Of a DNA stretch of 64,000 bases, positions 33,944 through 43,699 are shown one piece after another (within the stretch, counting starts at the first letter, position 1; every line of letters starts with the position of its first letter). The DNA comes from Streptomyces fodineus. Its GTDB lineage: Bacteria; Actinomycetota; Actinomycetes; Streptomycetales; Streptomycetaceae. A model generated the notes under the pieces. It was not told the DNA's origin. It was given only the letters and a program-made list of their open reading frames with translations, and ran no database searches. The stretch covers positions 4,278,001 through 4,342,000 of the forward strand of contig NZ_CP017248.1 in the NCBI RefSeq assembly GCF_001735805.1. The letters are read 5' to 3'. A program made the translations under genes and the position numbers.

Positions 33944-35287
33944 ATGAAACGAACAGCAGTTGCCGCGTCCGCGACCGCGTTCCTCCTTCCCCTGTCCGCC
34001 TGCGGCGGCAGCGCCGATGCGGGCAGCGGCTCCACGGTCACCGTGACCGTCGGCTACCAGTCCAAAACCATCAACACCGTCACCGCGGGCACACTGCTGC
34101 GCTCCCTCGGTTCCTTCGAGAAGCAGCTCAACTCCCTGCATGACGGCCACACCTACAAGGTCGACTGGCAGGACTACGCCACCGGCGCCCCGATCACCGC
34201 CCAGATGACCGCCGGCAAGATCGACATCGGCTCGATGGGCGACTTCCCGCTGCTGCTCAACGCCGCCCGCGGCAAACAGCTCGGCAGCCACACCCACCTG
34301 GTCTCAGTGACCGGCTACAACCTGCGCGGCGGCCTCAACACCGTCGTCGCCGCATCCGGTTCGAGGCTGGCCTCTCTGAAGGACCTGAAGGGCAAGAAGG
34401 TCTCCACGAGCGTTGGCTCCGCCGCCGACGGCACCCTCGTACGGGCCCTGCGACGCGCTGGCATCGACCCCGACAAGGGCATCTCCAAACTCAACCAGCA
34501 GCCCGCCATAGGCGCCTCGGCGCTCTCCTCCGGCAGCGTGGACGCCCTGTCGCAGTTCGTCGCCTGGCCGGGTCTGCTCACCTACCAGGGCAAGGCGAAG
34601 GCCCTGTACGACGGTGCCCAGCTGAACCTGCCCACCTTCCACGGCGTCACCGCCCGCGAGGACTTCGCCAAACAGCGCCCGGCCGTCCTGGATGCCTTCC
34701 TCAAGGCCCAGGCGGAGGCGACGGACTACCTCAATGCCCACCCCGTCACCGCCGCCGAGAAGGTCGCCAAGGCCACCGGCCTGCCCGCCGAGGTCGTCTA
34801 CCTCTACAACGGCGCCCACGGCATCGCCACCTTCGACCCCGCCGTAAAACCGCAGCTCGTCTCCGCGCTGAAGCAAGACGTGTCCGTACTGAAGGCCGCC
34901 AAGCTGACCGGCGACATCGACGTGGACTCCTTCGTCGACGACCAGTACGTAAAGAAGGCCCTCGGCACCTCCTACGCCAAGCAGCTCACCGCCGCGCCCG
35001 CACCGGCCGCGAGCGAGGTGTGGCCCAAGGGCAGCGAGAAGACCGTCTCCTTCAAGTCGGCGCGGGAGCTGCTGACTTATGTAGCCGGGCACCAGGACGC
35101 CGTCCGCGCCGCCTATGTGCCCGACACCACCACCGGCACCCTCTGGTTCGCCGACAAGGCGGTCTGGGTGGCCAACGGTGATCAACTGCTGCCGTTCGTC
35201 ACACCGTCGACCGCGCAGGCCTACGTCACCGCCCACGGCGGTGCCCGCACAGTGTCGTACCGCGAGGCTCTGGAGCAAGCCTCATGA
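33944..35287 (+). CDS. SsuA/TauA-like substrate-binding lipoprotein with C-terminal NosL-like domain
   Basis: The 447-residue protein has a lipoprotein signal peptide with lipobox LSAC (Cys at about 19). Residues 30-345 form a nitrate/sulfonate/taurine-type binding domain: VTVTVGYQSKTIN, QMTAGKIDIGSMGDFPLLLNA, LKDLKGKKVSTSVGSAADG, then DAFLKAQAEATDYLN. Residues 359-447 resemble NosL, the copper chaperone of nitrous oxide reductase: FKSARELLTYVAGHQDAVRA, the AYVPD and LWFADKAVWV segments, and AQAYVTAHGGARTVSY. The Cys-x2-Cys-Gly-Met copper motif of NosL is absent, so metal binding is doubtful. Likely role: capture of a small anionic or sulfur-containing compound outside the membrane. Its stop overlaps the permease start by ATGA. 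The NosL similarity is from pattern recognition only. Confidence 0.85.
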   Translation: MKRTAVAASATAFLLPLSACGGSADAGSGSTVTVTVGYQSKTINTVTAGTLLRSLGSFEKQLNSLHDGHTYKVDWQDYATGAPITAQMTAGKIDIGSMGDFPLLLNAARGKQLGSHTHLVSVTGYNLRGGLNTVVAASGSRLASLKDLKGKKVSTSVGSAADGTLVRALRRAGIDPDKGISKLNQQPAIGASALSSGSVDALSQFVAWPGLLTYQGKAKALYDGAQLNLPTFHGVTAREDFAKQRPAVLDAFLKAQAEATDYLNAHPVTAAEKVAKATGLPAEVVYLYNGAHGIATFDPAVKPQLVSALKQDVSVLKAAKLTGDIDVDSFVDDQYVKKALGTSYAKQLTAAPAPAASEVWPKGSEKTVSFKSARELLTYVAGHQDAVRAAYVPDTTTGTLWFADKAVWVANGDQLLPFVTPSTAQAYVTAHGGARTVSYREALEQAS

Positions 35288-36198
35288 CCCGGCGACCCCT
35301 CGCCCGGTATGCGCTGCGAACGGCTTCCCTCGCCGCCTTCCTCGGCCTGTGGCAAACGCTGACCAGCCTGAACGTCGATCTGTGGCTGCGCTTCTCGCAG
35401 TTCCCGACGGTCACCGACGTGGCCCGCGCCTTCACCGGCCGGCTCTCCGGCGGCGACTACTGGACCGACCTCACCGACAGCCTCACCCGCATCCTGACCG
35501 GCTTCGCCCTGGCAGCCGTCCTGGGCGTGGCCACGGGCGTGCTCGTGGCTCGCTCGCGCCTCGCCGAGGACCTGCTCGGCCCCATCCTGGAGGTGATCCG
35601 CCCGATCCCGGCCATCGCCCTCGTCCCGGTCGCGATCCTCCTGTTCCCCTCCAATGAGCAGGGCATCGTGTTCATCACCTGCACCGCAGCCTTCTTCCCC
35701 GTGCTGGTCTCCACCCGGCACGCCGTCCGCGCGCTGGCTCCCGTCTGGGAGGAAGCGGTGCGCACCATGGGCGGCGGTCGGCTGTGGATCCTCGGTTCGG
35801 TCGTGCTGCCGGGCGCGCTGCCCGGCATCTTCGGCGGACTGTCGGTCGGCATCGGCGTGTCGTGGATCTGTGTGATCTCCGCCGAGATGATCTCCGGCCA
35901 GTACGGGGTCGGCTACCGCACCTGGCAGGACTACACGGTGGTGAACTACCCGGGCGTCTTCGTCGGCATGGTCACGATCGGCGTCCTCGGCTGGGTCACC
36001 TCCACGGCCGTGGAACTCCTCGGCCGACGCCTGACCCGCTGGCTGCCCCGCACCTCGTACGTCCCCGCCGGCCGTACCCGCGTGCCCCGGCCTGTCGCCG
36101 CCCCCGTTCGTGCCGGCGGTGAGTCCGAGGACCAGGCCCAGCCCGAGCAGCAGGGCCAGAAGGAAACCGAGGAGGCCCGCGATGAGCACCTCGTCTGA
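35284..36198 (+). CDS. ABC importer permease, SsuC/TauC type
   Basis: The 304-residue permease belongs to the nitrate/sulfonate/taurine importer family. It has six hydrophobic helices and the EAA loop EEAVRTMGGGRLWILGSVVLPGALP at about 157-180. RPIPAIALVPVAILLF, just before that loop, is typical of SsuC and TauC. The C-terminal 45 residues are hydrophilic and rich in Gln and Glu. Translation is coupled to the binding-protein gene through ATGA and overlaps the ATPase gene by 17 bases. The family handles sulfonates, sulfate esters, nitrate or thiamine precursors; the operon context (an AprA-like flavoprotein) leans toward a sulfur compound, without proof. Confidence 0.9.
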   Translation: MTRRPLARYALRTASLAAFLGLWQTLTSLNVDLWLRFSQFPTVTDVARAFTGRLSGGDYWTDLTDSLTRILTGFALAAVLGVATGVLVARSRLAEDLLGPILEVIRPIPAIALVPVAILLFPSNEQGIVFITCTAAFFPVLVSTRHAVRALAPVWEEAVRTMGGGRLWILGSVVLPGALPGIFGGLSVGIGVSWICVISAEMISGQYGVGYRTWQDYTVVNYPGVFVGMVTIGVLGWVTSTAVELLGRRLTRWLPRTSYVPAGRTRVPRPVAAPVRAGGESEDQAQPEQQGQKETEEARDEHLV

Positions 36199-36970
36199 GA
36201 CCGTCACCGCTCCCGTCGCATCCACATCAGGGGCCGAGCGCGGCACCCGGCTCACCTTCCGGGCCGCCGTGCTCGGCCGACCGGACGCGCCGGTGTTGTA
36301 CGACGTCGACCTGGACGTCTCGCCCGGCGAGATCCTCACCGTCGTCGGCCCGTCCGGCTGCGGCAAGTCCACGCTGCTGCGCACCCTCGCCGGGCTGCTG
36401 TCTCCGTTGGACGGCGCGGCCGAGGCGGACGGTGTGCCGCTGACGGGGCCGTCGGCCGACCGTGCGCTGGTGTTCCAGGAGGACGCGCTGCTGCCCTGGC
36501 GCACCTTGCGCGGGAACGTCGAACTGCCGCTCGCCATCAGCGGCGTCCCGCGCTCCGAACGCCGTTCCCGGGCCGGGTCCTGGCTCGCCCGTGTCGGGCT
36601 CAGCGCGCAGGCGGGGCAGTTGCCGCACCGGGTGTCCGGCGGGCAGCGCCAGCGCGCCCAGTTGGCCCGCGCCCTGGCCGACAGCCCGCGCGCGGTCCTG
36701 ATGGACGAGCCCTTCGGCGCCCTCGACGCCCAGACCCGCTCCGGCATGCAGGACCTGCTGGTGGAGGTGTTGCGGGGCACGGGCGCGACCGTGGTCTTCG
36801 TCACGCACGACGTGGACGAGGCCCTCTTCCTCGGTGACCGTGTGGCCCTGCTCGGCTCCGGCCGGGTGGCCGTCGTACGCGACGTACCCGGACCCCGTGA
36901 CCGCAGCGCCCTCGACGACCCGGCCCGCGTGGCCCTGCGCCGCGACATCCTCACCTCGCTCGGCTCCTGA
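36182..36970 (+). CDS. ABC importer ATPase, SsuB/TauB type
   Basis: The 262-residue ATPase energises the importer. Motifs in order: Walker A GPSGCGKST (about 54-62), Q-loop VFQEDALLPWRTLRGNVELP (about 97-116), signature VSGGQRQRAQLARAL, Walker B VLMDEPFGALD, and H-loop VFVTHDVDEALFLGDR. The DALLPW sequence is characteristic of the nitrate/sulfonate/taurine group. The ATG at 36182 lies inside the permease gene; an 18-residue polar leader precedes the first strand. 11 bases separate its stop from the flavoprotein start. Confidence 0.93.
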   Translation: MSTSSETVTAPVASTSGAERGTRLTFRAAVLGRPDAPVLYDVDLDVSPGEILTVVGPSGCGKSTLLRTLAGLLSPLDGAAEADGVPLTGPSADRALVFQEDALLPWRTLRGNVELPLAISGVPRSERRSRAGSWLARVGLSAQAGQLPHRVSGGQRQRAQLARALADSPRAVLMDEPFGALDAQTRSGMQDLLVEVLRGTGATVVFVTHDVDEALFLGDRVALLGSGRVAVVRDVPGPRDRSALDDPARVALRRDILTSLGS

Positions 36971-36981
36971 AAGGCACCCCG

Positions 36982-39747
36982 GTGACCACCCCCGCGTCCA
37001 CTTACCCGGAGATTCCCGCCGTCACCGACGCCGAGGAGCTGACCTGCGATGTCCTCGTCATCGGCGGCGGCACCGCCGGCACCATGGCCGCCCTGACCGC
37101 CGCCGAGCGCGGCGCGGACGTCCTGCTGCTGGAGAAGGCCCACGTCCGGCACTCCGGCGCGCTCGCCATGGGCATGGACGGCGTCAACAACGCGGTCATC
37201 CCCGGCCGCGCCGAACCCGATGACTACGTCGCCGAGATCACCCGCGCCAATGACGGCATCGTCGACCAGTCCACCGTCCGCCAGACCGCGACCCGCGGGT
37301 TCGCGATGGTCCAGCGGCTGGAGTCGTACGGGGTCAAGTTCGAGAAGGACGAGCACGGAGAGTACGCGGTCCGCCAGGTCCACCGCTCCGGCTCGTACGT
37401 ACTGCCGATGCCAGAGGGCAAGGACGTCAAAAAGGTCCTCTACCGGCAGTTGCGGCGGCGCGAGATGCGGGAGCGGATCCGGATCGAGAACCGGGTGATG
37501 CCGGTGCGGATCCTGACCGCCGGGGGGCGGGCCGTGGGCGCCGCCGGCTTCCATACCCGCACCGGCGCCTTCGTCACCGTCCGCGCGGGCGCGGTCATCC
37601 TGGCCACCGGCGCCTGCGGCCGGCTCGGTCTGCCCGCCTCCGGCTATCTCTACGGCACCTACGAGAACCCCACCAACGCCGGCGACGGGTACGCCATGGC
37701 CTACCACGCGGGGGCCGAGCTGACCGGCATCGAGTGCTTCCAGATCAACCCTCTGATCAAGGACTACAACGGCCCGGCCTGCGCCTACGTCGCCAACCCC
37801 TTCGGCGGCTACCAGGTCAACCGGCACGGCGAGCGGTTCGTCGACTCCGACTACTGGTCGGGGCAGATGATGGCCGAGTTCGCCGACGAGGTCGCCAGTG
37901 ACCGCGGCCCGGTCTACCTCAAGCTCAGCCATCTCCCCGAGGAGTCGGTCTCCGCTCTGGAGTCGATCCTGCACTCCACCGAGCGTCCCACCCGGGGCAC
38001 CTTCCACGCCGGCCGCGGGCACGACTACCGCACCCACGACATCGAGATGCACATCTCCGAGATCGGCCTGTGCGGCGGCCACTCCGCCTCCGGCGTCCGC
38101 GTCGACGACCACGCCCGTACGACCGTCCCCCGCCTGTACGCCGCCGGCGACCTCGCCTGCGTCCCGCACAACTACATGATCGGTGCCTTCGTCTTCGGCG
38201 ACCTCGCGGGCGCGGACGCCGCCCAGTACACGGCGTACGACGGGGAGCTTCCCGCGGACCAGGTGCGCGAGGCGCACGAGCTGATCTACCGCCCGCTGCG
38301 CAACCCGGACGGTCCGCCGCAGACCCAGGTCGAGTACAAGCTGCGCCGTTTCGTGAACGATTACGTCGCACCGCCGAAGTCCGGTGCGCGGCTCTCCCTC
38401 GCCCTGGAGGCCTTCGAGCGGATGCGCGCCGACATCGCCGACATGGGCGCCCGCACCCCGCACGAGCTGATGCGCTGCGCCGAGGTCAGCTTCATCCGGG
38501 ACTGCGCCGAGATGGCCGCCCGCGCCTCTCTCGCCCGCACCGAGTCCCGCTGGGGCCTCTACCACGACCGTCTCGACCACCCCGGACGCGACGATGTCTC
38601 CTGGTTCCACCATCTCGATCTGCACAAGTCCCCCTTTGGTGCAATGGAGTTCACGGTCCGCCCCGTGGCTCCGTATCTGGTCCCGGTCGAGGAGTTCACA
38701 CCGGTCGGCGGTCCCTCCCGCCGGCTGGGCGAGGTCCGTCCCGAGCACGTGGCCACGGCCGGGCCGCGCGAGGTGGCACCGGTCGCGGCAGGACCGACGT
38801 CCACGCGTGCCACCGCCTCCGCCGACCGGGCCGGCGTCGTGGGCACCGCCTCGCCCCGGCTCCTCGAACTGCTGGAGCTTGCCGAGGCGGAACCCGAACT
38901 CTCCGTGGTCCAGCCCTACTTGGCCGATCCGGACCCCGCCGTCCGCCGTACGGCCGTCTCGGTCCTCACCGAGACCGTCCCGCCCGGCACCGGGCTGGCC
39001 CTGGCCGGTGCCCTCGCCGATCCCGACGCCGAGGTCCGCGCGTCCGCCGCGTCCTCACTGCGCGAACTGGTCGAGACCCTGCCGCCCGAACCCGCCCTGG
39101 GTACCGCCCTCAACGGTGCCCTCGGCGCGACCGACCCCGTGGTCCGCGCCGCCACCCTCGATGTGCTGCGCGCCCTGCGGCTCGGCGACGGCGGGGTGTT
39201 CGCCGCGGCGCTGGAGGACCCCGACATCGCCGTCCGTACCGAGGCCATACGGGCGCTCGTCTCCGTCGACGCGGTGCGGCCGCTGGCGGGTGCAGCAGGC
39301 GATCCGTCCCGGGAGGTCCGGGTCACCGTGGCCAAGGCCCTGGCCGCCGTCGGCCGGGCGTCCCTGACCGCGGGCGACCGCGAGCTGCTGGCCGCCACCC
39401 TGGACGGGCTCACCGAGGACATCGATCCGCTGGTACGCGGCGCCGCACTGGCCGCGCTGGCCGACGTCGGCTGCCCGGCCCCGCTCGCCGTCCGCGCCGT
39501 GGCCGCGCTGTCCGACCGGGCCTGGCAGGTCCGTTCCGGCGCCGCCACCGCGCTGTCGGCCGCGGCCGCCGAGACGGCCGTCCCCGCCCTGGCCGAGGCG
39601 CTCGCCGACCCGAACGCAGATGTGCGCAAGGCGGCGGTGCTGGCCTTGACCCGGCACCGGGCCACGACGGAGGCGCGTGCGGCCCTCGCCACGGCCACGG
39701 CCGATTCGGACGCGGACGTCAGGGCCTACGCGGCGCGGGGCCTGTGA
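36982..39747 (+). CDS. AprA/FrdA-like FAD-dependent reductase with C-terminal HEAT repeats
   Basis: The 921-residue protein has two parts. Residues 1-570 form a fumarate reductase/adenylylsulfate reductase-type flavoprotein: FAD-binding DVLVIGGGTAGTMAALTAAE (16-35), SGALAMGMDGVNNAV, GAVILATGACGRLG, TVPRLYAAGDLACVPHNYM, and the helical-domain motif TESRWGLYHDRLDHPGRDD near 520. Residues 627-921 are about eight HEAT-like repeats, e.g. YLADPDPAVRRTAVSVLTE, ALADPDAEVRASAASSLREL and ALADPNADVRKAAVLALTRH, with the D-P-x-x-x-V-R pattern. No signal peptide, so it is cytoplasmic. With the AprB-like ferredoxin it probably makes a soluble two-subunit reductase acting on the imported compound or its product. 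The GTG at 36982 follows GAAAGGCAC. Substrate unknown; simple sulfate-reduction AprA is unlikely given the context. Confidence 0.85.
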   Translation: MTTPASTYPEIPAVTDAEELTCDVLVIGGGTAGTMAALTAAERGADVLLLEKAHVRHSGALAMGMDGVNNAVIPGRAEPDDYVAEITRANDGIVDQSTVRQTATRGFAMVQRLESYGVKFEKDEHGEYAVRQVHRSGSYVLPMPEGKDVKKVLYRQLRRREMRERIRIENRVMPVRILTAGGRAVGAAGFHTRTGAFVTVRAGAVILATGACGRLGLPASGYLYGTYENPTNAGDGYAMAYHAGAELTGIECFQINPLIKDYNGPACAYVANPFGGYQVNRHGERFVDSDYWSGQMMAEFADEVASDRGPVYLKLSHLPEESVSALESILHSTERPTRGTFHAGRGHDYRTHDIEMHISEIGLCGGHSASGVRVDDHARTTVPRLYAAGDLACVPHNYMIGAFVFGDLAGADAAQYTAYDGELPADQVREAHELIYRPLRNPDGPPQTQVEYKLRRFVNDYVAPPKSGARLSLALEAFERMRADIADMGARTPHELMRCAEVSFIRDCAEMAARASLARTESRWGLYHDRLDHPGRDDVSWFHHLDLHKSPFGAMEFTVRPVAPYLVPVEEFTPVGGPSRRLGEVRPEHVATAGPREVAPVAAGPTSTRATASADRAGVVGTASPRLLELLELAEAEPELSVVQPYLADPDPAVRRTAVSVLTETVPPGTGLALAGALADPDAEVRASAASSLRELVETLPPEPALGTALNGALGATDPVVRAATLDVLRALRLGDGGVFAAALEDPDIAVRTEAIRALVSVDAVRPLAGAAGDPSREVRVTVAKALAAVGRASLTAGDRELLAATLDGLTEDIDPLVRGAALAALADVGCPAPLAVRAVAALSDRAWQVRSGAATALSAAAAETAVPALAEALADPNADVRKAAVLALTRHRATTEARAALATATADSDADVRAYAARGL

Positions 39748-39773
39748 CAGCCGCTCCGCCCGGCGGGCCGGGG

Positions 39774-41756
<1,983 letters not shown>

Positions 41757-41901
41757 CGTCCTGGCCCCCGTCGATCCCCCGTGTGTCGTCTCTCGACCGC
41801 TGCCTCCACGATAGGGGTCCGGACCGACAGCCTCGGAGTTATCCACAGGACCGGTCCGTTCTCCTGGCACCTGCACCAGCACCGGCATCGTCCGCGGGCG
41901 T

Positions 41902-41976
41902 ATGAAACTGGACGTGCCCTTCCCGACGGACCTCGACCTGACGCGGATCAAAGCACGCTCCGACACGTATCAGTGA
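41902..41976 (+). CDS. Possible 24-residue small ORF
   Basis: Frame from ATG 41902 to TGA 41976 encodes MKLDVPFPTDLDLTRIKAR followed by SDTYQ. It lies between divergent recQ and convergent nuoN. Codon third positions are GC-biased (ctg, gac, gtg, ccc, ttc), as in real genes here, but there is no clear ribosome-binding site (TCCGCGGGCGT). It may be a genuine microprotein, a remnant, or chance. Confidence 0.25.
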   Translation: MKLDVPFPTDLDLTRIKARSDTYQ

Positions 41977-41990
41977 CCTCGGCCACACAC

Positions 41991-42031
41991 CGCTGCCCGG
42001 CGCGCCCTCTGCGCGAGGGTGCCGGGCAGCG
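41991..42031. terminator. Hairpin terminator after nuoN
   Basis: CGCTGCCCGGC pairs with GCCGGGCAGCG, with a continued inner stem CGCCCTC/GAGGGTG separated by a small bulge. It lies 19 bases past the nuoN stop on the minus strand and is a good end for the 16-kb nuo operon. Confidence 0.7.
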
Positions 42032-42049
42032 GCCTGTACGAGTGGAGCG

Positions 42050-43699
42050 TCAGCGCACGAACACCCCCGCCTGGCTCGCCAGGTCCAGGAAGTACTGCGG
42101 TGCGACACCGAGCACCAGCGTCACCGCCACGCCCACACCGATCGCCGCCATGGTCAGCGGGGACGGCACGGCCACGGTCGGGCCCTCCGGCTTCGGCTCG
42201 CTGAAGAACATCAGCACGATCACGCGGATGTAGAAGAACGCGGCGATCGCCGAGGAGATCACACCGATCACCACCAGCGGGGCCGCGCCGCCGTCCGCCG
42301 CCGCCTTGAACACGGCGAACTTCCCCGCGAAACCGGAGGTCAGCGGGATACCGGCGAAGGCCAGCAGGAACACCGCGAACACGGCCGCCACCAGCGGCGA
42401 CCTGCGGCCGAGTCCCGCCCACTTGGACAGGTGGGTGGCCTCGCCGCCCGCGTCGCGCACCAGCGTGACCACCGCGAAGGCGCCGATGGTCACGAAGGAG
42501 TAGCCGGCCAGGTAGAAGAGGACCGACGAGACGCCGTCCTTCGAGGTGGCGATGACACCCGCGAGGATGAATCCGGCGTGCGCGATGGACGAGTACGCCA
42601 GCAGCCGCTTGATGTCGGTCTGCGTGATCGCGACGATCGCACCACCCAGCATGGTGATGATCGCGACCGCCCACATGACCGGGCGCCAGTCCCAGCGCAT
42701 CCCCGGCAGGACGACGTACAGCAGGCGCAGCAGCGCGCCGAACGCGGCCACCTTCGTCGCCGCCGCCATGAAGCCGGTCACGGGCGTCGGTGCACCCTGG
42801 TAGACGTCCGGCGTCCACATGTGGAACGGCACCGCGCCCACCTTGAACAGCAGGCCCATCACGATCAGCGCGCTGCCGAGCAGCAGGAGCGCGTCGTTGC
42901 CCATGGTGTTGGCGAGCGCCGGGTCGACGTTGGTGACCGTGCCGTCGACGACCTGGGCGATGCGCGCGTACGACACGGAGCCGGCGTAGCCGTACAGCAG
43001 GGCGATGCCGAACAGGGTGAACGCTGAGGCGAACGCGCCGAGCAGGAAGTACTTGACGGCGGCTTCCTGCGACATCAGCCGCTTGCGGCGGGCCAGCGCG
43101 CACATCAGGTACAGCGGCAGGGAGAAGACCTCCAGGGCCACGAACAGTGTCAGCAGGTCGTTGGCCGAGGGGAACACCAGCATGCCGGCGACCGCGAAGA
43201 GCAGCAGCGGGAAGACCTCGGTGGTGGTGAAACCGGCCTTCACCGCGGCCTTCTCGCTCTCGCTGCCCGGTACGGAGGCGGCCTGCGCGGCGAAGGAATC
43301 GACGCGGTTGCCGTGCGCGGCCGGGTCCAGGCGTCGTTCGGCGAAGGTGAACAGGCCGACGAGGCCGGCCAGCAGGATCGTGCCCTGCAGGAAGAGGGAC
43401 GGGCCGTCGACCGCGATCGCTCCCATGGCCGCGATGTGCGCCTTGGTGGTGCCGTAGCCGTCGGCCGCGAGCGCGACCACCGCGGCGAAGGCGGCGCACA
43501 GGGCTACGGCGGACACGAACACCTGTGCGTAGTAACGGGGCTTGCGCGGGAGGAATGCCTCGATGAGCACCCCGACCAGCGCCGCACCGACGACGATCAG
43601 CGTCGGCGACAATTGTCCGTATTCGATCTTCGGTGCCGGGATCTTCGAGATCGGGTCGGCCGCGGTTGTCCACAGGCTGTGGATGGCTGCTGTGCTCAC
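42050..43699 (-). CDS. nuoN: NADH-quinone oxidoreductase subunit N
   Basis: Antiporter-like membrane subunit and last gene of the nuo1 operon. The 549-residue protein has about 14 helices. Family stretches: FVALEVFSLPLYLMCALARR, EAAVKYFLLGAFASAF, FKVGAVPFHMWTPDVYQGAP and TQTDIKRLLAYSSIAHAGFI. The lysines and glutamate of the proton path are present in these segments. The GTG start at 43699 overlaps the nuoM stop as GTGA. Slightly longer than the E. coli subunit (485) because of an insert around 125-160 (RRLDPAAHGNRVDSFAAQ). Confidence 0.96.
   Translation of the reverse strand: MSTAAIHSLWTTAADPISKIPAPKIEYGQLSPTLIVVGAALVGVLIEAFLPRKPRYYAQVFVSAVALCAAFAAVVALAADGYGTTKAHIAAMGAIAVDGPSLFLQGTILLAGLVGLFTFAERRLDPAAHGNRVDSFAAQAASVPGSESEKAAVKAGFTTTEVFPLLLFAVAGMLVFPSANDLLTLFVALEVFSLPLYLMCALARRKRLMSQEAAVKYFLLGAFASAFTLFGIALLYGYAGSVSYARIAQVVDGTVTNVDPALANTMGNDALLLLGSALIVMGLLFKVGAVPFHMWTPDVYQGAPTPVTGFMAAATKVAAFGALLRLLYVVLPGMRWDWRPVMWAVAIITMLGGAIVAITQTDIKRLLAYSSIAHAGFILAGVIATSKDGVSSVLFYLAGYSFVTIGAFAVVTLVRDAGGEATHLSKWAGLGRRSPLVAAVFAVFLLAFAGIPLTSGFAGKFAVFKAAADGGAAPLVVIGVISSAIAAFFYIRVIVLMFFSEPKPEGPTVAVPSPLTMAAIGVGVAVTLVLGVAPQYFLDLASQAGVFVR

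Noticed and set aside
34304..35278. 324-codon minus-strand frame opposite the binding-protein gene
   Set aside because: Antisense shadow with low-complexity Gly/Val/Glu composition; the plus-strand frame encodes a full lipoprotein with recognisable domains.
35221..38748. 1175-codon minus-strand frame opposite the transporter and flavoprotein genes
   Set aside because: Composition follows reverse-complemented codon bias, there are no motifs, and it spans several well-supported plus-strand genes.
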